Positions 21,410 through 32,840 of a stretch of DNA of 64,000 nucleotides are shown piece by piece. The DNA is taken from contig NC_053391.1 of NCBI RefSeq assembly GCF_905171765.1, forward strand, positions 151,982,839 through 152,046,838, given 5' to 3'. The DNA is from Bufo bufo. Its lineage: Eukaryota; Chordata; Amphibia; Anura; Bufonidae. Numbering within the stretch: the first letter of the stretch is position 1; each line of letters opens with the position of its first letter. The notes beneath the pieces were generated by a model. The model saw only the letters and a program-made list of their open reading frames with translations, was not told where the DNA came from and made no database searches. The position numbers were made by a program, and so were the translations under genes.

Positions 21410-22571
21410 TAGAGATCATCAAATTAAAAAAAAAAATTGATTCGGCAGGTTTTCTGAAAATATTTGGTTCGAGCATCCACCTTCTCTCGGTCAGCATTTG
21501 GTCAGTAATCCATCAGTATTGCTAATGCCAAAAAGTATAGGAGTGGATCCAAAACAGAAATGACTGAGTCAACCATTTAAGAACCGCTGGGTTGCTGGGA
21601 GACACGACCGCTAGCTAACACTGGGAACTCAGGCCTCTCGAAGTGACCCCTGCTGCCCCGGCGCCTTACTCTGCTGCGACCTCTGCCTGCGCCAGAAACA
21701 TTTAGGCCTCTGTAACTCACCTGTGCAGTGCCTGGCACTTCTCTGTCTGACATACTGTCAGATCAAATAAAATAAATAAAAAGGAAATTAAAACACCCAA
21801 AAAAGTCTGTAATTTTCTCACTTCAACGCACAACGGCTAATAAGCCCTTTTTTCCCCACTAATACACACCACAAAACTGCACCGCTAAACTGCACCGCTA
21901 AACGGCAAATATAATTTTTTTTTGCCACTAATACACAACAAAAAGTGCTGTAATAGTAGCACTTCATCACACAACGGCCAATAAGCCCTTTTTTCCCACT
22001 AATACATGCCAAAAATGCTTTAGAACATATAACTGCACTGCACAAGGGCAAATAAGACTGTTAATGGCTGTAACACCCCAATAACAAGAACGGTTTGCTT
22101 GAATTACAGAGCTGTATAATGGCAATTTGGGTCCCCAGTCAGTGCAGCAAGGTGTAATAGGATTGTTTCTATTACCCAGGCTGTAACCTCCCCTACTGAA
22201 CCCTGTTCAATATAAATGCTGTGGAATGATTCCTCCCTATCCTTTCCCTACACCTTGAATAATCTTTCCCTGCATGTGTAAATCATTTTTTTTAGCACAA
22301 TTACGTTTTTTCTAGCACTCTCCCTAGAGCCTCCTGACATCTCTCCCTGCACTAAGTACACTGGAAAATGGCAGAATCCAAGATGGCTAAAGCTATTTAT
22401 AGGGCTGTGACATCACAGGGCTGGCTGGCTGCTGAATGACTGCATGCATGGCATTATGGGTGATCCCGCCTTCCCAGAGTTTCTTGCTCCATGTCCTCCC
22501 ACATGCAGCAGGCATTGTAAGACAAATTTGGATCCAATTCCACTTCGTCAACTTCGATTCACTCATCTCTA
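21410..22571. mobile_element. Non-autonomous hAT-like element, ~1.16 kb
   Basis: The element starts TAGAGATCATCAAATT and ends GATTCACTCATCTCTA, giving inverted TAGAGATGAG-like ends. Flanks are TTCATAAA (21402-21409) and CTCATAAT (22572-22579), an 8 bp duplication with two mismatches. The interior has an irregular repeat (AAGCCCTTTTTTCCCACTAATACA words near 21840 and 21985) and GTCAGCATTTGGTCAGTAATCC, which also occurs at 31775 in another hAT-like remnant. No transposase frame is present. Confidence 0.65.
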
Positions 22572-22751
22572 CTCATAATCAATTTCGTAAAATTACACAT
22601 AGATTGTATTTAAGCTAATATACTGCTTAAAGTAATAATTTTTAATAGTGTACATATTTTACAAACTTAAGTTCAGAAGAGGCAAAAAAAATTACAGGAA
22701 AAAAAAGGGATTATAGCACTATATTAGCTAATTACAATCTATAGTGTATTT

Positions 22752-22840
22752 TAAGAAATTTCGTAATATTGCTCTAACTTCGTCTTTTAGAATATTCGTA
22801 ATATTCTAAGAGACGAAGTTAGAGCAATATACGAAATTTC
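22752..22840. repeat. Hairpin with ~43 bp arms
   Basis: AGAAATTTCGTAATATTGCTC at the left pairs with GAGCAATATACGAAATTTCT at the right, around a short AATATTCGTAATATT centre. One arm (AGACGAAGTTAGAGCAATAT) is repeated again just downstream at about 22844-22866. AT-rich; no gene. Confidence 0.8.
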
Positions 22841-22906
22841 TAAAAGACGAAGTTAGAGCAATATTAAGAACATTTGAAAAAGTCGAAATTGCGATGCGAC
22901 TAATAT

Positions 22907-23074
22907 AACACGAAATATTCGCATGAAGATTTCAACTTAGCACAGCTATACTCCATATTTCTAGCCTAATATGGAATATAGCAGTGCTAACTTAGCACAG
23001 CTATATTCCATATTAGGCTAGAATATGGAGTATAGCAGTGCTAAGTTGAAATCTTCATGCGAATATTTCGTGTT
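22907..23074. repeat. 168 bp near-perfect palindrome
   Basis: The left arm begins AACACGAAATATTCGCATGA and the right arm ends with its complement TCATGCGAATATTTCGTGTT. Arms are about 84 bp, centred near 22990, and each contains an internal TTAGCACAGCTATA / TATAGCAGTGCTAA sub-palindrome. Such a structure could be a MITE or a recombination product. Confidence 0.85.
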
Positions 23075-23599
23075 CTATTTCACTTGTGTGGGTGTGTCCC
23101 TTCACTGACCCTCAAAACCTATATAAATTGATCACCAAGGAGCACAATGACACAATGCCCAAAAGAGTATATTAAACATATTCTCAATTTATTGACTGAA
23201 TAATCAAAAGTACGGAACATGATTAAAATAATAAAGCATGGGACAAAACATCAAAGACACTGTAGTGTAGCTCTACCAAATCGCTGACCACTGTTTCCTA
23301 TACACCCGAAAAAGATGTCAAACATGTCAAATATGGAGGAGGCTATGTTCTCTTATATCCAAAGGAGTTGAATGTAATCATACTCCTAGATAGTGACACC
23401 ATATAACTCCTATACTCAAAGAAAGAGGGGAGATGTCCATAGACCCTCAAACTATCTAATAATGTGGCTACTAAAATATCTCATTAGCAAAAAAAAATTC
23501 CCACCAGAAAGCACAGACCCACCTGTAGACATGATAGAGACACCACAGTGGCCAGAACACACCTCAATGCTCGTTTCGCTTCCTCTGCTTCGTCAGGAG
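23075..23599. repeat. Repeat remnant upstream of hAT copy 2
   Basis: This stretch carries no supported frame. It ends CTCGTTTCGCTTCCTCTGCTTCGTCAGGAG, a phrase I associate with the non-coding ends of some retroelements; read on the minus strand it contains CTGACGA and CGAAAC, the two conserved boxes of a hammerhead ribozyme. hAT copy 2 begins immediately after it. Confidence 0.4.
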
Positions 23600-24079
23600 A
23601 AGAGTTGAGCGAACCCGAACTGTAAAATTCGGGTTCGTACCGAACTTTAGGTTTTTCAGCACCCGAACCCGAACATTTACGTAAAAGTTCGGGTTCTGTG
23701 TTCGGCGCTTTCTTGGCGCTTTTTGAAAGGCTGCACAGCAGCCAATCAACAAGCGTCATGCTACTTGCCCCAAAAGGCCATCACATTGGCATGGCTGTGA
23801 TTGGCCAACTGCAGCATGGAACCCAGCCTCTATTTAAGCTGGAGTCACGTAGCGCCGCCCGTCACTCTGCTCGGATGTAGGCATAGGCTGCAGTTGCTGT
23901 GAGGGAGAGATCAGAGAAAAATCTTATGAAGAACTGCTTCTTTACTCAGCGATCTACAGCAAATGTGTTTTGTGGGTGCAGTGCACAATTGTTTTAAGCC
24001 TGCCCTGAGCCAACTACTACTGGAAAGGAACTTTTTTTCCTTCAGTTAGTCAATATCAATACATAATCGGCAGCCATTT

Positions 24080-25170
24080 TATGCAATGATAGTGCACCAG
24101 CACAGGATATCTGCATGTCTGCAAGTCCAGAAATACTGCTTTGAGACACTGGGGTTAAAAAAACCCCTTTTTTTTTTTTCATATAGTGCACATCTAGGAT
24201 TAGACGTGCATAAGTGATTGTCACATTTAGGCCAGAAATACAGCTTTTTGCTTACTGGGGTGAAAAAAAAAAAACATCTGTTTCATATAGTGCACATCTA
24301 GGATTAGACGTGCATAAGTGAGTGTCACATTTAGGCCAGAAATACAGCTTTTTGCTTACTGGGGTAAAAAAAAAAAACCATCTGTTTCATATAGTGCACA
24401 TCTAGGATTAGACGTGCATAAGTGAGTGTCATATTTAGGCCAGAAATACAGAGTTTTGCTTACTGGGGTGAAAAAAAAACATCTGTTTCATATAGTGCAC
24501 ATCTAGGATTAGACGGGCATAAGTGAGTGTCACATTTAGGCCAAAAATACAGCTTTTTGCTTACTGGGGTGAAAAAAAAAAACATCTGTTTCATATAGTG
24601 CACATCTAGGATTAGACGTGCATAAGTGAGTGCCACATTTAGGCCAGAAATACAGCTTTTTGCTTACTGGGGTGAAAAAAAAAACCCATCTGTTTCATAT
24701 AGTGCACATCTAGGATTAGACATGCATAAGTGAGTGTCACATTTAGGCCAGAAATACATCTTTTTGCTTACTGGGGTGAAAAAAAAAAACATATGTTTCA
24801 TATAGTGCACATCTAGGATTAGACGTGCATAAGTGAGTGTCACATTTTGGCCAAAAATACGGCTTTGGCATACTGGGGTATACTGGGTGAAACAAACCCC
24901 TCTGTTTTATATTGTGCACATCTAGGATTATAGGTGCATAAGGGACTGTTCATTTTAGGCCACAAATACGACTTTTGCTTACTGGGGTTAAAAAACCCTC
25001 TGATATACTGCACATCTGGGATTAGAGGTGCATAAGTTACTGTAAAATTTAGGCCACAAATACGGCTTTTACTTACTGGAGTTAAAATAAACCTCTGATA
25101 TACTGCACATCTATGATAACAGGTGCATAAGTTACTGTGAAATTTAGGCTACAAATACCCCTGTCATATA
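24080..25170. repeat. Leader tandem array of hAT copy 2, ~104 bp unit, ~10 copies
   Basis: Each unit carries GGCCAGAAATACAGC, TTTTTGCTTACTGGGG, an A-run, CATCTGTTTCATATAGTGCA and CATCTAGGATTAGACGTGCA. The last two words form a small inverted repeat (TGCAC ... GTGCA) in most units. Units decay toward the transposase start. The array lies in the 5' leader between promoter and ORF. Confidence 0.9.
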
Positions 25171-25281
25171 GAGTTTAAAAAATAAAAACTGAATGCAATA
25201 CTCTACATCAGGGTTTTTATTGGCGGTTAATTATTTTTAACAGACTTAACCACTTTTTACTTTGCTTGGTGAACGCTAACT

Positions 25282-27003
25282 ATGAGGCAAACATCTAATA
25301 AGGGATACGGTCGTGGTGGTGGTGTTGGTGGAGCCTCTGGTGCAGGGAGAGGACGTGGCCGTTCTGCCACAGCTACACGTCCTACTGAACCTACTACCTC
25401 AGGTCCCAGTAGCCGCCAGAATCTACAGCGATATTTGGTTGGGCCTAATGCCGTTCTAAGGATGGTAAGGCCTGAGCAAGTACAGGCACTAGTCAATTGG
25501 ATGGTCGACAGTGGATCCAGCACGTTCACATTATCTCCCACCCAGTCTTCTGCAGAAAGCGCACAGGTGGCGCCTGAAACCCATGCCCATCAGTCTGTCA
25601 CATCACCTCCGTGCATATCGGGGAACCTGTCTGAGCCTCAAGTCACGCAGCAGTCTCTTATGCTGTTTGAAGACTCTGCTGGTAGGGTTTCCCAAGGGCA
25701 TCCACCTAGCCTTTCCCCAGGGGTGGAAGACATAGAATGCACTGACGCACAACCACTTATGTTTCCTGATCAGGACATGGGAATACCACCTCAGCACGTC
25801 TCTGATGATGACGAAACACAGGTGCCAACTGCTGCGTCTTTCTGCAGTGTGCAGACCGAAAAGGAGGTCAGGGAGGAAGACTGGGTGGAAGACGATGCAG
25901 GGGACGCTGAGGTCCTAGACCCCTCATGGAATGAAGGTCGTGCCACTGATTTTCAGAGTTCGGAGGAAGAGGCAGTGGTGAGACCGAGCCAACTGCGTAG
26001 CAAAAGAGGGAGCAGGGTGCAAAAGCAGAGCAGCCGTCACCAAAACAGTTCGCCTGCTACTGGCCACCGTCACCAGGGACCGAGCACACCAAAGGCAGCT
26101 TCAAGGAGTTCCCTGGCATGGCACTTCTTCACACAATGTGCTGATGACAAGACCCGAGTGGTTTGCACGCTGTGCCATCAGAGCCTGAATCGAGGCATTA
26201 ACGTTCTGAACCTTAGCACAACCTGCATGACCAGGCATCTACATGCGAAACACGGGCTGCAGTGGAGTAAGCACCTTAAAAACCAAGAAAGGGCTCAGGC
26301 GCCTCCTGCTCCCTCTTCTGCTGCCGCCTCGGCCTCTTCCTCCACCTCTGGAGGAACGTTGGCACCTGCCGCCCAGCAAACAGATGATGTGCCACCAACA
26401 ACACTACCTCCGTCACCAAGCATCGCCACCAAGTCACACAGAAGCGTTCAGCTCTCCATCTCACAAACCTTTGAGAGAAAGTGTAAATTCCCACCTAGCC
26501 ACCCTCGATCCCTGGCCCTGAATGCCAGCATTTCTAAACTACTGGCCTTTGAAATGCTGTCATTCAGGCTGGTGGAGACGGACAGCTTCAAACAGCTCAT
26601 GTCACTTGCTGTCCCACAGTACGTTGCTCCCAGCCCCCACTACTTCTCCAAGAGAGCCGTGCCTTCCCTGCACAACCAAGTATCGTATAAAACCAAGTGT
26701 GTACTGCGCAACGCCATCTGTGGCAAGGTCCACCTAACCACAGATACATGGACCAATAAGCACGGCCAGGGATGCTATATCTCCCTAACTGCACACTGGG
26801 TAAATGTAGAGGCAGCTGGGCCCCAGGCGGAGAGCTGTTTGGCACACGTCCTTCCGCCGCCAAGGATCGCAGGGCAACATTCTTTGCCTCCTCTTCCTAC
26901 TCGGCTTCCTCCTCCTCTTCTACCACCTCCTCATCCGGTCAGTGACAGACCTTCACCACCAACTTCAGCACAGCCAGGGGTAAACGTCAGCAGGCCGTTC
27001 TGA
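25282..27003 (+). pseudogene. hAT transposase copy 2, N-terminal half with BED finger
   Basis: The frame starts at ATG 25282 (MRQTSNKGYGRGGG), a Gly/Arg-rich start; the comparable frame of hAT-4 starts MTGRGRGRRFYRGG, which supports the choice. Residues about 95-275 are low complexity and acidic. Residues about 279-326 form a BED zinc finger (WHFFTQC ... CTLC ... H ... H in CTLCHQSLNRG and RHLHAKHG) that binds DNA. The catalytic domain begins after FERKCKF and carries the first catalytic Asp at about residue 486 in HLTTDTWTNKHGQG. Beyond residue about 520 the frame reads proline-rich text while the homologous protein continues in another frame, so a frameshift lies near 26820-26850. The stop at 27003 is an artefact of that shift. 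Confidence 0.88.
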
Positions 27004-28347
27004 AACTGATGTGTTTGGGGGACAGGCCCCACACCGCGCAGGAGTTGTGGCGGGGTATAGAACAACAGACCGACGAGTGGTTGATGCCAGTGAGCCTCAA
27101 GCCCGGCCTGGTGGTGTACGATAATGGGCGAAATCTCGTTGCAGCTCTGGGACTAGCCGGTTTGACGCACATCCCTTGCCTGGCGCATGTGCTGAATTTG
27201 GTGGTGCAGAAATTCATTCACAACTACCCCGACATGTCAGAGCTGCTGCATAAAGTGCGGGCCGTCTGTGCGCGCTTCCGGCGTTCTCATCCTGCCGCAG
27301 CTCGGCTGTCTGCTCTACAGCGTAACTTCGGCCTTCCCGCTCACCGCCTTATATGTGACGTGCCCACCAGGTGGAACTCCACCTTGCACATGCTGGAGAG
27401 ACTGTGCGAGCAGCAGCAGGCCATAGTGGAGTTTCAGCTGCAGCACGCACGGGTCAGTCGCACTGCGGAACAGCACCACTTCACCACCAATAACTGGGCC
27501 TCCATGCGATACCTGTGTGCCCTGTTGCGCTGTTTCGAGTACTCCACCAACATGGCCAGTGGCGATGACGCCGTTATCAGTATTACAATACCACTTCTAT
27601 GTCTCCTTGAGGAAAACACTTAGGGCGATGATGGAAGAGGATGTGGCCCAGGACGAGGAGGAGGAAGAAGGGTCATCTCTAACACTTTCAGGCCAGTCTT
27701 TTAGAAGTGGCTCAGAGGGAGTTTTTTTGCAACAGCAGAGGCCAGGTACAAATTTGGCCAGCCAGGGCCCACTACTGGAGGACGAGGAGGATGAGGAGGA
27801 GGAGGAGGAGGATTGGGATGAAGCATGTTCACAGCGGGGTGGCACCCAACTGATCGGAAGATGCGCGACTACAGGCACACGCTGGTAGACGCGCTCCTGA
27901 GAGCATTCCCGACTGACGCCGGGGGACAAGTGGAAGCACAAGGCGAAGGCAGGGGAGGAGGAAGAGGTCGCCAACGCAGCTGTGTCAGCGCCAGCACCTC
28001 AGAAGACAGGGTTAGCATGGCCGACATGTGGAAATGCTTTGTCACCTCGCCGCAACAACCGACCTCAACTGCTGATATGGAGCCTACACGTACTGACTGA
28101 TGGTTCTGCCCCATTAAACTTCTGGGTCTCCAAATTGTCCACATGGCCAGAGCTTGCCCTGTATGCCTTGGAGGTGCTGGCCTGCCCTGCAGCCAGTGTT
28201 CTCTCTGAACGTGTATTTAGCACGGCAGGAGGCGTCATTACAGACAGACGCAGCTGCCTGTCCACAGCCAACGTGGACAAGCTCACGTTCATTAAAATGA
28301 ACCAGGCCTGGATCCCACAAGACTTGTCTGTACCTTGTGCAGAATAG
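27004..28347 (+). pseudogene. hAT transposase copy 2, catalytic and dimerisation part, broken
   Basis: The downstream half is spread over frames 27009-27623 (the second Asp region, VVYDNGRN, and HIPCLAHVLNLVV), 27605-27888 (acidic stretch), 27825-28100 (RKMRDYRHTL onward) and 28080-28347 (dimerisation domain with NFWVSKLSTWPEL and SERVFSTAGG). Against copy 1 it lacks about 190 bp including the DYWVATLLDPRYK motif (near 27845) and a second shorter segment near 28080. With the upstream frameshift there are at least four lesions, so no working transposase is made. Copy 1 keeps this half intact. Confidence 0.88.
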
Positions 28348-28929
28348 ACAGTTCTAATAGCCTCAACCATCCATCCTTTTACTCAAGTGCACTTATTCCT
28401 TTTTTTTTCTTTTTTTATATGTCCCAATATTTTGGGGGATACCCCTATGTAAAAATGCTAAATAACACACATCTGTTTTGGCTACCTATTCCTCCTTCGC
28501 CGCAGCTTCCACCTAGACCGCCACATGAGCCTACACGGCCACATCCACCCATTCACCGCCTCCTTAAAAAAATAAAATAAAAAAAATGATGGCTACCTAC
28601 TCTGTATCCTCCGCCTTTTCCGCCTCCACTGCCACGTCCGCCTCTTTCGCCTCTTCTGCCTGAACCGCCACATCCTTCTCCTCTACTCGGACCTCCACCT
28701 CCTGGCTCAAAATTATTATATGTTATATTGGCAGAGTAGAGAAGTATACCGGCTACAACCCAAAAAAAATGGCTATAGGTCCCACACAGAATAAACAGAA
28801 AAATGAAAAAAAAAAGGTTAATTAAACAAAAATCACAAAAACAGTGTTGTCTTCCTCCTCTGCCTCCTCCGACTCTTCCACCTATACAGCCGCCTCACAT
28901 TCCTACTCTACTTGGACCTCTGCCTCCTG
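28348..28929. other. hAT copy 2 3' untranslated zone
   Basis: The zone consists of pyrimidine-rich CCGCCTC/CCTCCGAC words and A-runs after the transposase stop. No gene is supported. It corresponds in position to the 93 bp array of copy 1 but is unrelated in sequence. Confidence 0.6.
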
Positions 28930-29221
28930 GTTCAAGATTATTATTTTTTATTTTTATGTATTTTATGTTATTTTAAGTCATTTCCTTATCCACATTTGTT
29001 TGCAGGGCATTGTACTGCTTTTACCCCCATTTGGATCCTTTTGCAGCCCTCTAGCCATTTCTATTACTTTTTACGGACATTTTTCAGCCCCAAAGTTTGG
29101 TTTCCCATTGACTTCAATGAGGTTCAGTGTTCGGGGTCAAGTTCGGAACCCAAACCAAACATTGAAACAAAGTTCAGCCGAACCCGTCAAACCTGAACAT
29201 CCACTGATCCGCTCATAACTA
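28930..29221 (+). repeat. hAT copy 2 3' terminal region
   Basis: It matches the last ~280 bp of copy 1 (ATTTGTTTGCAGGGCA, TTTTGCAGCCCTCTAGCCAT, then degenerate GTTCGG words) and ends CCGCTCATAACTA. Confidence 0.75.
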
Positions 29222-30153
29222 ATAAAATTCTATACTCTGTGTAATTATAGTTAGATAACATACATAAACCCCCAACCCCTATTGTACTGAGAAAGCCAAA
29301 TTCCTGAGTGGTTATCTCAGAGACATGCGTGCTGCATACTGGAGGAGTGGCTGAAAAGTATAAACCTGCCACACACAGAGATTTATTGGGCACTCAATTG
29401 AAGAAATCATCCAGGTAGGATGAATTGATATCATCTGTTGTAACACCCTGGGGTTGCAGGGCATGTGCTACGACATGGCGGACTCAGAGTCACCCCCCCC
29501 CCCCCCCCTCTATATTGTATCTATATTGTATGTGTAGGCCAATGATGATTACTTACTTTTTATTACTCTATATGTGATTTGTCTGTTTTACCCTATATTC
29601 AATGACAGTAAATATATTTATTCACTTTAATTTATGAGTCATTTCTTTTCTGTATGCAATGTAAAAATAGTTGGCCATATTAGAAGGTTTAGATGAATGC
29701 ACAAATTTCATTTCGATAGAAATTATGAGTAGTTCACATAATTACTACAAAGCAACAGATTGTGTAATGTGCTTTTTATAGCACTGAATATTTTTCTTGA
29801 GAATAATTTGTCAGTCTTCTTATAGTTATCAGTAGAAAAGTGAAGCAAAGCTGAGTTAAAGTTGCCTGATCCTTGCAGGACAGAAAGTGTTTGCTCTCCA
29901 GCTAGTCTAATAATCAATTCTCTGTGCTGAATTTGACAGATTCATTTACTTTAATCCAAGTCTGCTTTAATCCCTGTTTCTTGGAAAGCGTTTGTTGATC
30001 TCTTGCTTTATAGAAGTCCATTTTGCTTCACTAAGTCAGAGCTGTGTTCAGAATGGAACATATATGCTATATTCCCATGGCTTCAAAAAGCCTTTTTCCT
30101 TGCCTATGTGCAAATTTCAGTGTCTGAAGCCACCATATGCTATACAACACTTA
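29222..30153. other. Non-coding stretch, no gene recognised
   Basis: It has a C-run (29494-29510) next to TGTTGTAACACCCTGGGGTTG, which resembles the TGTAACACCCC start of the LTR at 11970, so a small LTR fragment may be present. The rest looks unique and AT-rich, with no frames of interest. Confidence 0.35.
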
Positions 30154-30646
30154 GGCTTCTTTCACACGGCCGTTTTTTTTTCCCGTTTACTGGCCGTTTT
30201 TTGCGGTCCGTATACGGTCCGTATACGGAACCATTGATTTCAATGGGTCCGCAAAAAAAACGGAATGTACTCCGTATGCATTCCGTTTCCGTTTTTCCGT
30301 TTTTCCGTTCCGTTTTAACATAGAACATGTCCTATATTTGGCCGCAAATCACGTTCCGTGGCTCCATTAAAGTCTATGGGTCCGCAAAAAAACGGAATGC
30401 ATACGGAAGTGCATCCGTATGTCTTCCGTATCCGTTCCGTTTTTTGCGGATCCATCTATTGAAAATGTTATGCCCAGCCCAATTTTTTCTATGAAATTAC
30501 TGTATACTGTATTTGCCATACGGAAAAACGGAACGGAAAAACGGAACGGAAACGGAAACACAACGGAAACAAAAAACGGAACAACGGATCCGTTTAAAAC
30601 GGACCGCAAAACACTGAAAAAGACATACGGTCGTGTGCAATAGGCC
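30154..30646. mobile_element. 493 bp MITE with TTA target duplication
   Basis: The ends are GGCTTCTTTCACACGGCCGT at the left and ACGGTCGTGTGCAATAGGCC at the right, inverted with some mismatches. TTA flanks both sides (30151-30153 and 30647-30649). The interior is dense in CCGTTTCCGTTTTTCCG and its complement, so the strand can fold on itself. Non-coding. The TTA duplication again suggests PIF/Harbinger mobilisation. Confidence 0.8.
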
Positions 30647-30649
30647 TTA

Positions 30650-31209
30650 AGCTTAGTCTTAGCAAAGAAATTCAGAGAAGATAAAACTTTATCAAACGTA
30701 AATCATGATACTGGCAGGAAAAGGAATGTTTGATACATTAGGAATGTATTGAAGTTGATGATATCAGACTAGATACTCAGAAAAATGAATATCCATAATA
30801 ATTTAAATAGGAATTAAGATTACATGGTTGTGCAAATGCAACCATGCAACCAAAATGCAAGTGTTTATTATTTTCTATACTGTGACATCACTGTGCGCAT
30901 ACTAATTGTCTTATGATGCAGTATTAATTATCCCTGTGCAGTAACTTCTTTAATGACCTATCCTCAGGGAGCTGAGCTACAGTACCATCTAAGAGTGGGT
31001 TGGACCTACTGCATTCCAAGAGCTATAACCTTTTCTATCAGTGTATCCATGAGAAGGAATGTTTTTAATGCACCCTTTTGGTGTGCACATAACTCTAACT
31101 TTTATGAACTCTTTCTGGGGGCGGGGGGGAATGGAAAAAAAAAACTATATCTTCATTGACTGTTAATGTAAATTACCATAAACAACACAATACCTTATTT
31201 CTATAGGTC
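30650..31209. other. Non-coding stretch, probably unique
   Basis: AT-rich sequence with no supported frame, terminal repeats or RNA motif. Confidence 0.4.
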
Positions 31210-31800
31210 ACTAGAGATGAGCAAATTTTTCAAAAATTCTATTTGCCAGTCCGCCTAATTTTTTTGAAAAAATTTGGCTCGGTCCGAATATATTTGCAGC
31301 AAAATTTGTTTAAAAAACTGCTATTTCTTGGCGGCAGAGAGCCTTTATAGTGGTGTAGAACACTTGTGCCTTGCAGTAACACGCATAGGGAGTCTGCTGT
31401 GGCAGTGAAACAATACTGTGAGTCAGTATGACACGCAGATGACAGGCGTCACTCTTAGAATCACTGCACACTTCACTTATTTGGGCAGTCACGGGGGCAA
31501 AACTGAATAACTCAAGTATGAACTCAGACTTACAGGTCAATGTTAGCGCCAAGAAGAAGCGCACTCATTTTACACCGTCGTCAGCTGATTCCACTGTGAT
31601 GTCTACAGAACCTGTTGTATTAAACGCTTATACAAGTAGAGCCCCCTGACACAGTGGAGAGGGTGTCAGCAGTAAGTTTGTGTTGACGTCACTGATTATG
31701 TCGCCCTTCCTCTGATCCGTCAGAACAATGACCCCCAAAAACGGATCCTGTCTGTGAAGCATCGCCTTCACTCAGTCAGCATTTGGTCAGTAATCCATCA
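31210..31800. mobile_element. hAT-like non-autonomous remnant, 5' end only
   Basis: It begins TAGAGATGAGCAAATTTTTC after CTATAGGTCAC, the terminal motif of several hAT-like elements in this window. It shares GTCAGCATTTGGTCAGTAATCC with the element at 21410-22571. No matching right end is seen; the Penelope remnant follows at about 31800, so the element is probably truncated. Confidence 0.5.
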
Positions 31801-32350
31801 GTGCAACACAGTATAAAAGTCTCCAATATGTTGCCTTTTGCGCTGCAGGTCCTACAGTGAAGTGGGTAAAGTTCACACATCAAATCTTTGTATTTATCGG
31901 AAAACAACCATCTGGTGTGCAGCTTCCTTCTAGGAGAGAGTATAAAAAAGTAGGGGAACCGGTTCACATGGTGCGGGTTCTGCCTCCCTTGTAGAAATAG
32001 ATTGAAAGAGAATAGGAAAAGTAGTGTACAAACAATTCATTCCAATAAAAGGGACTTGAGTTACAAAATAAAGGGGGAGATTACATGTGAGAACGAAGGG
32101 GTCGTCTACTTATTGGAATGCCCTTGTGGACTCCAATACGTGGGACATACAATGAAAAAATCCACATCCATTTTAAAAGAGCATAAAAAAAATGAAAAAG
32201 GTTTGACATTCACTGGGGTTGAACTGGTCAAATCACACTGGCGAGGTGGAGACCCCATTGCCAAAATAAATCGGTGTTAAGTTGAATGGATCTACAAACT
32301 GGACACACTACAACTGGCAGGGGTTAAATGTGGAATTTGATCTCAAGCCA
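31800..32350 (+). pseudogene. Penelope-like element GIY-YIG endonuclease remnant
   Basis: The GIY-YIG domain nicks target DNA for PLE insertion. A frame from about 31965 carries WCGFCLPCRNRLKENRK (a Cys cluster typically preceding the domain), then GVVYLLECPCGLQYVGHT, the PLE form of the GIY...YIG core, and finally SHWRGGDPIAKINRC, after which a TAA ends it at 32280; the usual continuation is shifted out of frame. The upstream RT cannot be followed cleanly. This is plus-strand, opposite to the PLE at 4486-6836, and a separate insertion. Confidence 0.8.
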
Positions 32351-32840
32351 TGTTTGATGGGAAAGGATTGCACCTTGGTTTAACTATAGACCTATAGAGA
32401 AATATAGAGGAAGACTGTAATCCCGAACTTACATACAAATGGGAAGTTGCGATCTGTATGTTTGCATAATTATATGATAATATCAAAAAGAAGTTGAAAA
32501 GTAGATTTAAGAATCTGTTAAAAAATTTTTTGAAGGTTATTAAAAAATAAAATAAATTGCGTTATAAAATTTACGTACTGCAAATTTAGTATCACCGTAA
32601 TTGTAATGACCTGCAGAATAAAGTTGTCATAGTCAGTTTAGTACAAACTGAACTTCATAAAAACAAACCCTCAAAACTATAGTAAATTAAATGTTGCCAT
32701 TAAAAAATAAAACTTGTGCTATCAAAAATAAGCCCGCATTTGATTATGTGAATGGAAAATTTAAAAAGTTATGGCTCTTGGAAAGCAGGAAGGGAAAAAC
32801 AAATAAGGTTAAAGGGTTTTTTTATATTCTGGGAGTCTTT
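32351..32840. other. Non-coding stretch, no gene recognised
   Basis: The sequence is AT-rich and may include PLE 3' sequence at its start (TGGAATTTGATCTCAAGCC) but has no supported frame. Confidence 0.35.

Larger units (their letters stand above)
23600..29221 (+). mobile_element. hAT element copy 2 (ZBED type), near full length
   Basis: The element starts AGAGTTGAGCGAACCCGAAC and ends CCGCTCATAACTA, imperfect inverted ends shared with copy 1. Between them lie a GTTCGGG-rich subterminal zone, a probable promoter (TATTTAAG near 23833), a ~104 bp tandem leader array (24080-25170), the transposase region (25282-28347), a pyrimidine-rich 3' zone and the 3' terminal region (28930-29221). The flanks (GTCAGGAG and ATAAAATT) show no convincing 8 bp duplication, so an end may have been altered after insertion. 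Confidence 0.85.

Noticed and set aside
24080..25170. Regularly spaced repeats considered as CRISPR arrays (also at 37340-39310 and 40510-41390)
   Set aside because: Units are contiguous with no variable spacers, show gradual decay and sit in hAT leaders in a eukaryotic genome.
27597..27974. Ser-rich 125-codon minus-strand frame
   Set aside because: It is the antisense shadow of the acidic Glu-rich stretch of the hAT transposase.
23592..29229. An 8 bp target duplication for hAT copy 2
   Set aside because: The flanks GTCAGGAG and ATAAAATT do not match, so no duplication is claimed although the inverted ends are clear.
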